Assembly: GCA_964568425.1 (NCBI GenBank)
Contig: CAZMPO010000002.1
Coordinates: 1-64,000, forward strand
From: CAKSQF01 sp964568425
GTDB lineage: Bacteria; Bacillota; Clostridia; Oscillospirales; CAG-272
DNA: 64,000 nucleotides
Reading direction: 5' to 3'
The first letter of the stretch is position 1. Each line of letters starts with the position of its first letter. The notes under the pieces were generated by a model. That model searched no databases and had not been told where the DNA came from. It saw only the letters and a program-made list of their open reading frames with translations. Positions 51,654-59,828 of the stretch are shown one piece after another. The position numbers were made by a program, and so were the translations under genes.

Positions 51654-51680
51654 AAATCACCCTCCGCTGTTTGCGGAGGG
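51654..51680 (-). terminator. intrinsic terminator of pepC
   Basis: CCCTCCGC (51660-51667) pairs with GCGGAGGG (51673-51680), 5-nt loop; on the minus strand a T run follows. Confidence 0.75.
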
Positions 51681-51688
51681 AAGATGTT

Positions 51689-53026
51689 TTAATCGGCAAG
51701 CGAACCCATCGGATCCCAAGGATGAAGAACTGTCGGCTCTTCATCGAGGATCGCGACTTTTTCGCCGAGATATTTCTTGTTTACGACTGCCTGGAAGACG
51801 TAGTTCTCGAACCAATCGTCGGAGGCGATGTGGTAACCGCCGTTTGCGCCGTCCGAGCCCCAGCTGTTTTCGATCTTCCATCTGTTCGGCTTGCCGTCGT
51901 TTATGTTGACGCCCGTGATGACCATCGCGTGGTTCATCTGCGATACATGGTAGTCGAGCATTTCCTCTTTGGTCAGCGAAAGCTCAAGACCCGTGAGAAG
52001 CTCGTAATCATAGGAATTTGTGTCCCAGACCTTTCTTTCTCTGTCACCGCATTTGCCGCAGTCCGAGCCGAACCATACGACCTCGCCGTCCTCAAGCTGA
52101 TGCCTTACGATGTCCTTGAACTCGCTCATTTCGAGGTTCAGATATCTGATGTTGTCCGAGCCCGAAACATTGCCGAGGTAGGCGACCGTGTAGAGCTTGT
52201 TGAAGGGCTTATCTTTGGTGGGTGCGTTAATTATCGAAACATAGTCGGAGAGCATGTCGCCGATCATCTCGTCACGGAAGGTGAAGGGCGTGTATCCCTT
52301 TTCAATGTGGTATGCGCCGTCCTTGTCGACATATTCGAAATCGAAGGTCGTCGGAGGGCAGGTAAAGCACTCGCAGAGGAACGAGAAAGCCTTGTCAAGC
52401 GCGGAGGTGCGAAGTGCGGCGATCTCGTCAGCCGACGCGCCCGAGGCGATCATGTGACGAAGCTCGCATGCCTTTTTGCGAAGGAAAAGGTTGATGTGTC
52501 TGTTCATCGTGCCCGTGCCCGAGGTCTGAGCGGTTTCGGGCATGGCGTCCTTCGGCACGATGCCGTACTTGTTGACGATGTTTACAAACATATCCCACTG
52601 ACCGCCGTCGTGTACGCCGACATCAAGTATGTAGCTTACCGTGCGGTCGCCGTCGGGCAGATGCGCGGTGTCGATGATCGAGTCGAGGAAATAGTTGATA
52701 CGCTCGAATTTGTCCCAGAAAGCAAGATAGGACTGCGAGAGCTCAAACTCGGCGATGTTCTTCTTTTTAGCGACTATTTCGCGAAGAACATTGGTTGCGG
52801 CAAACAGCCAGCATCTGCCGCTCGATTTTTGGTTTGCGCAAGACATGGTCTTGATGTCAACCGAAAACTTGAACTGCATATCCTTTGCGGCGATCGGGTC
52901 AAACGCCAGGTTGTCAAGCGATGTTTTGGAAAAAACATGTGTCATCGATCTCTTGTAGGGATCGTTTGCGTAGGAGTCTGTGAAGCGCGCGAGTTCGTCC
53001 GCGCTGATTGGTGTCGGATTTTTCAT
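51689..53026 (-). CDS. pepC: aminopeptidase C / bleomycin hydrolase family (C1B)
   Basis: 445 residues. Papain-like cysteine peptidase: QKSSGRCWLFAATN with C72, YHVSQMNHAMVITGV with the catalytic His, and RWKIENSWGSDGANGGYHIASDDWF with Asn. Length and C-terminal extension match PepC/Blmh, cytosolic self-compartmentalised aminopeptidases. No signal peptide. Own promoter and terminator. Confidence 0.95.
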   Translation of the reverse strand: MKNPTPISADELARFTDSYANDPYKRSMTHVFSKTSLDNLAFDPIAAKDMQFKFSVDIKTMSCANQKSSGRCWLFAATNVLREIVAKKKNIAEFELSQSYLAFWDKFERINYFLDSIIDTAHLPDGDRTVSYILDVGVHDGGQWDMFVNIVNKYGIVPKDAMPETAQTSGTGTMNRHINLFLRKKACELRHMIASGASADEIAALRTSALDKAFSFLCECFTCPPTTFDFEYVDKDGAYHIEKGYTPFTFRDEMIGDMLSDYVSIINAPTKDKPFNKLYTVAYLGNVSGSDNIRYLNLEMSEFKDIVRHQLEDGEVVWFGSDCGKCGDRERKVWDTNSYDYELLTGLELSLTKEEMLDYHVSQMNHAMVITGVNINDGKPNRWKIENSWGSDGANGGYHIASDDWFENYVFQAVVNKKYLGEKVAILDEEPTVLHPWDPMGSLAD

Positions 53027-53065
53027 TTTGGCATCCTTTCATGTGCAAAAAAATTCACTGTTTAT

Positions 53066-53094
53066 ATTATACTCGCAAATTGCGAAAATGTAAA
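53066..53094 (-). promoter_or_regulatory. sigma-A promoter of pepC with palindrome in the spacer
   Basis: TTTACA (53094-53089), 17-nt spacer, TATAAT (53071-53066). The spacer holds the palindrome TCGCAAATTGCGA (53073-53085), well placed for a repressor. Confidence 0.7.
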
Positions 53095-53144
53095 GGGCTT
53101 TTTGAAAAAAAGTCGAAAAAAGTCTGAATTTCTGCCGATGATGC

Positions 53145-53645
53145 TCATATCTTCACATCAAAAAGCGTTGAGCATCTCGGGCATCTGACCGAATGCGCGC
53201 CACGTTTCTTCGGCAGGCGTATGTTTGCTTTGCACTCGGGACAGGTCCTGTAAACATGATCTTTGTCGCGAGGGAGCTTTTGCTTTTTCTTTTTCGGTTC
53301 TCTCGTGCGATCGGTGTAGTCGTATCCATATCCGTTATATCCGCCGAATCGGTCAAATCTGCCCGCATTTCTCTTTCCGAAGGGCGTTTTCACCCAAAAT
53401 TTCGTGAACGCCGCATTTTCCTTAGATCTCGCGCGGATGTTTTTCGAAAATATCCTGAACATCATGTAGAAAAAGAGCACCCACATGAAGATCGACATGA
53501 TAAATGATGCCGTCGCCGAAAAAATGCCGACGATTATCTGTAGTATCATGAGCGCAAGATAGATCCACGAGAGTATGTATCCGAAATAATCAAGCCCGTT
53601 GCGCCCCTTCATAAAATTCATAAACCATCTTCCGATCTTTCCCAT
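53145..53645 (-). CDS. membrane protein with C-terminal zinc ribbon, unknown function
   Basis: 166 residues. Two membrane helices (FGYILSWIYLALMILQIIVG and SFIMSIFMWVLFFYMMFRIF), a basic linker with Gly/Tyr repeats (FGGYNGYGYDY), then a zinc ribbon YRTCPECKANIRLPKKRGAH...VRCPRCSTLFDVKI. The layout is common in clostridial hypothetical proteins. A TATAAT box (53686-53681) next to the palindrome GAAATATATTTC (53690-53701) is its likely promoter. No neighbour suggests a role. Confidence 0.6.
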   Translation of the reverse strand: MGKIGRWFMNFMKGRNGLDYFGYILSWIYLALMILQIIVGIFSATASFIMSIFMWVLFFYMMFRIFSKNIRARSKENAAFTKFWVKTPFGKRNAGRFDRFGGYNGYGYDYTDRTREPKKKKQKLPRDKDHVYRTCPECKANIRLPKKRGAHSVRCPRCSTLFDVKI

Positions 53646-53749
53646 TGTAATTTACCTCTTTGTATATCTCGATGTAGACAATTATATGCGAAATATATTT
53701 CACACTTGTGGACAAACAAATAAAAATATTGAAATTTTGCCATGCACTC

Positions 53750-53778
53750 TTGAAATGTTTACAAAAAAATGGTATACT
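53750..53778 (+). promoter_or_regulatory. sigma-A promoter, TTGAAA-N17-TATACT
   Basis: -35 at 53750-53755, -10 at 53773-53778, about 32 nt before the GH43-HAD start codon; the frame that opens upstream of it cannot be translated from this promoter. Confidence 0.7.
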
Positions 53779-53809
53779 CAGAGTAAAAGAAAAACCAACG
53801 GAGGATGTT

Positions 53810-55486
53810 ATGTCAAAGTTTTTTACAAATCCGATAATCGAGAGCGGGGCAGACCCGTTTGTTACAAAATATGCCGGCAAATATTATTACTGCTATTCGG
53901 TCGGTGACGGTGTCAATGTCAGTGTTGCCGATAAACTTTACGAGGTCGCCCCCGCAAAAGACGGCAGTGCAGTCTATCGCGCGCCGAAGGGATGCGAGTA
54001 TTCCTGCGAATATTGGGCACCCGAACTGCACAGGATCGACGGCAGATGGTACATTTATGTCGCGGCTGATGACGGCGATAACATAAACCACAGAATGTAC
54101 GCCCTCGGTGCACTGACCGACGACCCTTGCGGGGCTTACGAGATGCTCGGCAAGATCGCGGTCGAACCACCTTATGATAAATGGGCGATCGACGCGACCG
54201 TGCTTACGATCGATCGCCAAAACTATTTTGTTTGGTCGGGCTGGTCGGGGGATATCAATCTCCAGCAGAACCTCTACATTGCAAAGATGAAGGACGGCAA
54301 GACACTTGAGGGCAAAAGATCGCTCATTTCTTGCCCCGAGCTCGATTGGGAGATGCGTTCGTGCGGACACGGCGCGCCGACGATCAACGAAGGTCCTGCC
54401 GCGCTCTATCATGACGGCAAGACGTTTATAGTTTACAGCGGCTCGGGAAGCTGGTCGGATGACTATTGCCTCGGTCTGCTCGAATTTAAGGGCGGCGATC
54501 CGCTCGATCCGCTCTCTTGGGAAAAGCATACAGAGCCGATCTTGACCGCATCCGAGGGTGCATGGGGTCCCGGGCATTGCTCGTTCACGACATCGCCCGA
54601 CGGCAGTGAGGATTATGTCGTATATCACGCAAACCGCGTCAGCGGAACATCGTGGGGCGGCAGATCTGTTCGCATTCAGAAGATCGATTGGGTGGACGGC
54701 CTCCCCGTGATCGGCAGTCCCGTGAAACCGGGTGTCGAGCTCCCTGTCCCTTCCGAGAATGCTCCCAAGATCGACACGATCATATTTGACCTTGACGGTA
54801 CGCTCGTTCCGATCGATCAGCATGAGTTTACAAGCGAATATCTCCGCCTGCTCGGCGAAAGGATGGCTTCGTTCGGCTTTGAGCCGAAACAGGCGATCGA
54901 TACGATCTGGAAGGGCTGCTTTGTCATGACCGACAATGACGGCAGTGTCATGAACAGCGAGGCGTTCTACAGATCGACGCGCGAGGTGTACGGCGATAGG
55001 ACCGAAGATTTTTTGAAGATACTTACCGAGTTTTATGAGACCGATTTTGATAAGGCGCGCTCGACCGTCAAGACCGAGCTGATCGAGAACGGTAGCTTTA
55101 ACGCCGCACCTATTGTGAAGGCTCTGAAAGAGAAGGGCTATACGCTCGCACTCGCGACAAATCCGGTGTTTCCGATAAAGGCACTCGAGGTCAGACTTTC
55201 GTGGGTCGGACTGACGCCCGATGATTTTACGCTTATCACAAATTACGAGAACAGCCGATTCTGCAAGCCAAATCCGAGATATTTCGAGGATATCATCTTA
55301 ACCCTCGGCAAGAGCGCGGACAGCTGTCTCATGATCGGCAATAATCTTGCGGAGGACATGTCCGCCTCGAAGGTGGGAATCGCCTGCCTGCTCCTCACCG
55401 ATTTCCTTGAAAATCGCAAGGGCGGCGACGTCGATGCGTTCGAGCATTGCAGGCTCGCCGAACTGCCGCAAAAACTCGGACTTTGA
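53810..55486 (+). CDS. GH43-family glycosidase fused to a HAD phosphatase
   Basis: 558 residues from the ATG at 53810 (GGAGG 5 nt upstream). Residues 1-320 are a GH43-type five-bladed propeller: ADPF with general base D15, EYWAPELH, KWAIDATV (pKa-modulating Asp), GAPTINEGPAAL (general acid Glu) and GHCSFTTSPDG; no signal peptide. Residues about 324-558 are a complete HAD domain: IIFDLDGTL with D327/D329, LALATNPV, RFCKPNPRYFE, and CLMIGNNLAEDM. The frame is unbroken across the join (about 54765-54790), with no ribosome site for a separate HAD protein. A cytosolic arabinosidase/xylosidase-like enzyme joined to a sugar-phosphate phosphatase is unusual; coupling of oligosaccharide cleavage to dephosphorylation is inference. 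Confidence 0.88.
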   Translation: MSKFFTNPIIESGADPFVTKYAGKYYYCYSVGDGVNVSVADKLYEVAPAKDGSAVYRAPKGCEYSCEYWAPELHRIDGRWYIYVAADDGDNINHRMYALGALTDDPCGAYEMLGKIAVEPPYDKWAIDATVLTIDRQNYFVWSGWSGDINLQQNLYIAKMKDGKTLEGKRSLISCPELDWEMRSCGHGAPTINEGPAALYHDGKTFIVYSGSGSWSDDYCLGLLEFKGGDPLDPLSWEKHTEPILTASEGAWGPGHCSFTTSPDGSEDYVVYHANRVSGTSWGGRSVRIQKIDWVDGLPVIGSPVKPGVELPVPSENAPKIDTIIFDLDGTLVPIDQHEFTSEYLRLLGERMASFGFEPKQAIDTIWKGCFVMTDNDGSVMNSEAFYRSTREVYGDRTEDFLKILTEFYETDFDKARSTVKTELIENGSFNAAPIVKALKEKGYTLALATNPVFPIKALEVRLSWVGLTPDDFTLITNYENSRFCKPNPRYFEDIILTLGKSADSCLMIGNNLAEDMSASKVGIACLLLTDFLENRKGGDVDAFEHCRLAELPQKLGL

Positions 55487-55501
55487 TCATATGTTAAATT
55501 C

Positions 55502-55541
55502 AAAAACGATCGATCGACATCGCCGCCGATCGATCGTTTTT
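55502..55541. terminator. bidirectional terminator
   Basis: AAAAACGATCGATCG (55502-55516) with CGATCGATCGTTTTT (55527-55541), 15 bp, 10-nt loop, between convergent genes. Confidence 0.87.
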
Positions 55542-55558
55542 TTATGGTTAGATCCGAA

Positions 55559-56404
55559 TCAGACCTTTCCGCTGATCGTCAGCACGGATGTGCCGGGGGT
55601 CACCGTCCATCTGCCGTCCGTGCCCTGCGTGTAGGTCGCCGCCGGCACCGTTATACTGCCTGCGACGCTCGTAAACTGCCCGGTCGTCTCGTCGTAGGTG
55701 TAATCGGTCGGACTTGTCAGAGCATTGCCGTTCAGCACTGCCGAAATATCGGTCAGCACGGGATCGAACAGATCGGAGAGCACGATACTGTCAGCCGCGG
55801 TCGCCTCCACACTTCCGCTGTTCCGGATAACAAAGGTGTAGGTCAGCCTGCCGTTTTCGGTGACCGAGGTCGGGCAGACCGATTTGCTGATGCCAAGCTC
55901 GGCGCGGGCATTCATGTTGATCGTCGCGCTTGCCGTGATCGGCGTAACATTGCCGCTGATCGTTGCGGTGTTGGTGATCGATGCCTCGGTTCCAAGCGGC
56001 GCATAGTCGGTCAGGCGCGTCTTGTATATGATGATCGTGTTTCCCTCGGCAGGGACGCTTATTCCGCTTATGACAAGCTGTCCTGCCGCCGTTACCGTCG
56101 GCACTGTCTGCAAAACGCCGTTTTGATAGTACCTCACCGATCCGCCGACATATTCGAGCGGATAGAGCGTCTGCGTGTCAAGCGTGTATGCGCCGAGATC
56201 GTCTGTGACCACAAGCCCGTCGAGCGGGACCGTTCCGCTGTTGACAAGCGACAGGACATAGCTTACATCATCGCGCGCACTATAGGTCTCGCTGAGCGCA
56301 TTTTTCGATGCGGTCAGCACCTCGACCAGCTCACCAGTGACCGTGTTCGATTCGGTTCTGCCTCCGCTGTAGGACAGCGTGGCGAAATTTGTAAATACAG
56401 CCAT
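55559..56404 (-). CDS. DUF11-repeat protein
   Basis: 281 residues from the ATG at 56404 (AAGGAATT site). Two Ig-like DUF11 modules: VSYVLSLVNSGTVPLDGLVVTDDLG with PLEYVGGSVRYYQNG, and LTYTFVIRNSGSVEATAADSIVLSDLF. N-terminus MAVFTNFATLSYSGG has no signal peptide, sortase or lipoprotein motif. Short proteins of this exact layout are frequent in Clostridia without known function; a structural or spore-coat role is speculation. A TATAAT box lies near 56440 on the minus strand, with a weak -35. Confidence 0.75.
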   Translation of the reverse strand: MAVFTNFATLSYSGGRTESNTVTGELVEVLTASKNALSETYSARDDVSYVLSLVNSGTVPLDGLVVTDDLGAYTLDTQTLYPLEYVGGSVRYYQNGVLQTVPTVTAAGQLVISGISVPAEGNTIIIYKTRLTDYAPLGTEASITNTATISGNVTPITASATINMNARAELGISKSVCPTSVTENGRLTYTFVIRNSGSVEATAADSIVLSDLFDPVLTDISAVLNGNALTSPTDYTYDETTGQFTSVAGSITVPAATYTQGTDGRWTVTPGTSVLTISGKV

Positions 56405-56536
56405 TTTGTAATTCCTTTCCGAGCGACAAATGCCGCCCTGCTGTATTATATGCACCCCTTGCCTTGCTTGACAGCTTGCGATGTCTTACTATCTTGCATC
56501 CAATCAAAAGATTTTATAAAATATTCAAAAAACCTC

Positions 56537-56565
56537 TTGACAAAATCAAAAATATGGTGTATAAT
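56537..56565 (+). promoter_or_regulatory. sigma-A promoter, TTGACA-N17-TATAAT
   Basis: Perfect consensus, -35 at 56537-56542 and -10 at 56560-56565; flotillin gene starts 49 nt downstream of the -10. Confidence 0.87.
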
Positions 56566-56613
56566 ATAATCAAGCAGAAGCCAAGGGCTTCGCTGAGAAA
56601 GGAAGAATAAAAA

Positions 56614-58044
56614 ATGACAAAAATGTTTTTGATCGCCGCAATAAGCTCACAGACGATCGGCACGATAGCGATAGTCGCCGCATGCGTCGTCTTATTGCTC
56701 TTTTTGCTCGGCTACGTGAAGGCACCCCCGGATACGGCGTACATAATCTCGGGTCTGCGCAAGAAAAAGCGTATACTGATAGGTCGCGCCGGATGGAGGA
56801 TCCCCTTCTTCGAGAGAATAGATAAGCTTTCCCTTCGCGTTATGCAGGTCGATGTTAAGACATCCGAGGCAGTACCGACAAACGAGTTTATCAACGTAAT
56901 GGTCGACGGTGTTGCGAATATCAAGATCTCGTCCAATCCCGAGCTTCTCGGCAGAGCGTCCGAGGCACTTCTCGGAATGCGCCAGGATGAGCTTGTAAGG
57001 CTCGTGACACAGGTGCTTGAGGGTAACATGCGTGAGATCGTCGGCTCGGTCGGACTCAAGGAGATGGTACAGGATCGCCAGGGCGTTGCCAAAAAGATCA
57101 CCGAAAACGTCGTACCCGATATGGAAAAGCTCGGTATTGAGGTCGTGAACTTTAATATTCAGAACTTCAAGGACAACGCGGGCACGATCGAGAATATGGG
57201 TATCGACAATGTCGAACAGATCCGCAAGACCGCCGCCATCGCAAAGGCAAACGCACAGCGCGATATAGCTATCGCCGAGGCAGAGGCAAAGCAGGAATCG
57301 AACGCCGTCAAGGTCGATACCGAAAAGGCAATCGCCGAGCAGGATGCCGCACTTTCTATCCAGCAGTCTGATATGAAACGCCGCGCCGATACCAAGCGCG
57401 CGGAGGCAGATGCCGCTTACGATATCCAAAAGCAGGAGCAGAGAAAGACCATCGAGGTCACATCCGCCGATGCAGATATCGCAAGGCGTCAGAAAGAGGC
57501 TGAGCTTGCCGAAAAGGAGATCCTCCTTCAGGAGAAGAAGCTTGATGCCGAGATCCGCAAGAAAGCCGATGCTATGAAGTATGAGGCAGAAAAGAAGGCT
57601 GAGGCAGATCTTGTTCGTCGCCAGAAGGATGCAGAGGCGGCACGCTATGAGGCGGAGCAGAAGGCACTTGCCATGAAGGCAGAGGCAGAGGCTCAAAAAT
57701 ATGCCATGGAGCAGGAGGCGGAGGGTATCCGCGCCAAGGGTCTTGCCGAAGCAGAGGCGATCGAGAAAAAGGCACTCGCACAGAAAAAGATGGGCGAGGC
57801 GTCGGTGCTCGAAATGGTGCTTGCCGTTCTTCCCGAAATGGCGCACAATATCGCCGAGCCGCTTGCAAGTGTTGACAGCATTACGATGTACGGCAGTGAT
57901 AACACCACAAAGCTGATGAAAGAGGTCACAAATTCCTCTGATCAGATCTTCAACGCAGTAAAGAGCGCAACAGGTCTTGATATCGCCGAGCTTATTTCGG
58001 CTTATATGAAAAAGGGAAATACCCCCGAGGATAGCGCAGAATAA
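56614..58044 (+). CDS. floT: flotillin-like SPFH/band 7 protein
   Basis: 476 residues. Membrane-inserted N-terminus (TIGTIAIVAACVVLLLFLLG), SPFH domain (about 40-220: PPDTAYIISG, VDVKTSEAVPTNEFINVMVDGVANIKISSNPELL, GNMREIVGSVGLKEMVQDRQG), then a long Ala/Glu/Lys coiled coil (about 225-400) and a C-terminal oligomerisation part (EMVLAVLPEMAHNIAEPLASVDSITMYG). Organises membrane microdomains. No NfeD partner gene next to it, which is common for FloT elsewhere. Confidence 0.9.
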   Translation: MTKMFLIAAISSQTIGTIAIVAACVVLLLFLLGYVKAPPDTAYIISGLRKKKRILIGRAGWRIPFFERIDKLSLRVMQVDVKTSEAVPTNEFINVMVDGVANIKISSNPELLGRASEALLGMRQDELVRLVTQVLEGNMREIVGSVGLKEMVQDRQGVAKKITENVVPDMEKLGIEVVNFNIQNFKDNAGTIENMGIDNVEQIRKTAAIAKANAQRDIAIAEAEAKQESNAVKVDTEKAIAEQDAALSIQQSDMKRRADTKRAEADAAYDIQKQEQRKTIEVTSADADIARRQKEAELAEKEILLQEKKLDAEIRKKADAMKYEAEKKAEADLVRRQKDAEAARYEAEQKALAMKAEAEAQKYAMEQEAEGIRAKGLAEAEAIEKKALAQKKMGEASVLEMVLAVLPEMAHNIAEPLASVDSITMYGSDNTTKLMKEVTNSSDQIFNAVKSATGLDIAELISAYMKKGNTPEDSAE

Positions 58045-58049
58045 AAAAC

Positions 58050-58095
58050 AAGGCTGTCTCAAATGCGTAAAAGCATTTGAGACAGCCTTTCTTTA
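58050..58095. terminator. bidirectional terminator
   Basis: 17-bp stem (58050-58066 with 58073-58089), 6-nt loop, then TCTTTAT. Shares the AAGGCTGTCT core with the hairpin at 49046. Confidence 0.85.
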
Positions 58096-58121
58096 TAGGT
58101 AAGAGGCTTGAAATTTTTCCA

Positions 58122-59417
58122 TCAGCCCTGTCTTGACTGATTTATGACCTTTGCCGATTTTCTTTCTTCGGGGACGATCTCGCCGGCCTTCATCAGTGCC
58201 ATCTTTGTGAGCATCGGTCCGATCAGCTCGTAAACAAGTACCGCGAAAAGGACTATGTTGCGAATAAGCGCACCCTCCGTGTTTCCGAGCTCCATTGCGG
58301 TGACCGTCATTCCGAGTGCGACACCTGCCTGCGGAAGAAGGGTTATGCCGAGATATTTGACGATCGTGGGATCGCATCCGGTAGCCTTTGAGCTTATTGC
58401 CGCGCCGACTATCTTGCCCGCCGAGCGGAAAAGGATGAACATTACGCCGATTCCGACAATGGCAAGCGACGAAAAGACGGACAGCTCAAGCTCCGCGCCG
58501 CTGATAACAAAGAAGAGGGCAAAGAGCGGTGTCGTCCAACGGTCAACACGCTCCATAAGCTCCTCGGACGATTCGCAAACATTGCAGAATATCGTGCCGA
58601 GCATCATGCAGGTGAGCAGGGAGGATGTGCCGATCGTTACCGGACCGATATCCACCTTGATCATGCAGAGCGCGACGGTAAGAATGACATATGTGACAGA
58701 TACCGACAGACGCTTTGAACGTGAATGGAAGAATTTTTCGGTCTCGGAGAAGATGAGTCCCATCACCGTGCCGAGCAGAAGTGATACGACTATCTCGATA
58801 AGCGGATTTACAACGATCGATATAACATCGGTGTGTCCGCTGACCATCGCCTTCGAAACGCCGAAAGATACGGCAAATACCACAAGTCCGACAGCATCGT
58901 CAAGTGCAACTATCGGGAGAAGAAGCTCAGTGAGCGGTCCTTTTGCCTTGTACTGACGAACGACCATGAGCGTCGCCGCGGGAGCTGTGGCGGTCGCTAT
59001 CGCGCCGAGCGTGATTACCGCGCTCATCGGCAGGACATCCTCGCCGAGTATCAGCGAGAGAGCGCCGAGCGCAAGGTCAACAAAGAGAGTGGCAACAAGT
59101 GCCTGAACTATGCCGATGATCGTCGCCTGCTTGCCTGTCTTTTTCAGAGATGAAAGTCTGAACTCGTTGCCGATCGAGAAGGCTATAAAGCCGAGCGCGA
59201 CATCCGAGATCACCCCAAAATGACCGACGTAGTCCATCGATGTGAATCCGAGTCCCTCTATTCCAAGCATGACACCAAGGCGTCCGAGACAGTACGGACC
59301 GATAAGAATGCCTGCGACGAGATAGCCGGTCACGGCAGGGAGTCCGAAGGGCTTTATGACACGCGTCATCATCAGACCGACGAAAAGCGCGATCGATATG
59401 CTTAACAATATATCCAT
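58122..59417 (-). CDS. CPA2-family cation/proton antiporter
   Basis: 431 residues from the ATG at 59417; a GTG at 59429 (VKFTMDILL) closer to AAAGGTCA is possible. About 12 membrane helices of the Na_H_Exchanger fold: PAVTGYLVAGILIGPYCLG, ALGFIAFSIGNEF, AVITLGAIATATAPAATLMVVRQYKAKGPL, and the ion-binding pair in LPIVALDDAVGLVVFA (Asp-Asp, as in electrogenic CPA2 members). No RCK/TrkA-N regulatory domain, unlike KefB/C. Probably Na+/H+ exchange, which would fit a Na+ economy built on the decarboxylase at 5980-10903. Confidence 0.88.
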   Translation of the reverse strand: MDILLSISIALFVGLMMTRVIKPFGLPAVTGYLVAGILIGPYCLGRLGVMLGIEGLGFTSMDYVGHFGVISDVALGFIAFSIGNEFRLSSLKKTGKQATIIGIVQALVATLFVDLALGALSLILGEDVLPMSAVITLGAIATATAPAATLMVVRQYKAKGPLTELLLPIVALDDAVGLVVFAVSFGVSKAMVSGHTDVISIVVNPLIEIVVSLLLGTVMGLIFSETEKFFHSRSKRLSVSVTYVILTVALCMIKVDIGPVTIGTSSLLTCMMLGTIFCNVCESSEELMERVDRWTTPLFALFFVISGAELELSVFSSLAIVGIGVMFILFRSAGKIVGAAISSKATGCDPTIVKYLGITLLPQAGVALGMTVTAMELGNTEGALIRNIVLFAVLVYELIGPMLTKMALMKAGEIVPEERKSAKVINQSRQG

Positions 59418-59480
59418 TGTGAATTTCACTGACCTTTCAAAGAAAATGCTGTTGTGTGTAGGTTTTCCGCACACCTGCAT

Positions 59481-59509
59481 ATCATAGCACTTTTATTTGC
59501 TTTTGTCAA
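59481..59509 (-). promoter_or_regulatory. sigma-A promoter of the antiporter gene, TTGACA-N17-TATGAT (minus)
   Basis: -35 at 59509-59504, -10 at 59486-59481. The motif TTGTGAATT occurs three times around it: 59417-59425, 59526-59534 (inverted) and 59566-59574. Confidence 0.75.
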
Positions 59510-59696
59510 GTCTTTTGTGAGTAAAAATTCACAATTTCGGCATTTTTGGTCAATACGCCGATTTTTTGTGAATTGATCGCTCTTACACGGTGAAAAGTTT
59601 TTTACAAGGTCAACAGATTTATTAAAAATCGAACCATCAAAAAGGTAATTTGCAAAAACACGAATTAATAATCGCCCCCTGAAAGGAAGCAGAGTC

Positions 59697-59828
59697 ATGA
59701 AAGCACAAAACCTAAACAATTCGTCCGTAAAAACGAGGAGACTTATCAAAAAGATATTTGCCGGGATGCTCTCGGAGAAGAAGGAGCTCGTCAAGAACTT
59801 AACGGTCTTACAGCTTCGGGTCAAATGA
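59697..59828 (+). pseudogene. TetR-like regulator, N-terminal remnant
   Basis: 43 codons with a good AAAGGAAG site (59681-59690). The peptide (KTRRLIKKIFAGMLSEKKEL, then VKNLTVLQLRVK) resembles the first helices of TetR/AcrR-type DNA-binding domains, but it stops before the recognition helix (normally ...ISRGTFYTHY). Its end overlaps the end of nadE on the other strand. Either a truncated regulator or a small peptide that resembles one. Nothing else is seen in 59535-59680. Confidence 0.45.

Noticed and set aside
51590..53188. 532-codon open frame on the plus strand opposite pepC
   Set aside because: Fully antisense to a well-conserved peptidase and spans its promoter and terminator; Val/Arg/Asp-rich composition typical of antisense shadows.
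54700..54790. Separate HAD gene starting inside the GH43 frame
   Set aside because: An in-frame GTG exists near 54722 but lacks a ribosome site, and the GH43 frame has no stop before the HAD motifs.
56692..58062. 456-codon minus-strand frame opposite the flotillin gene
   Set aside because: Leu/Cys-rich antisense of the Glu/Lys/Ala coiled coil; no start signals, and it crosses the terminator.
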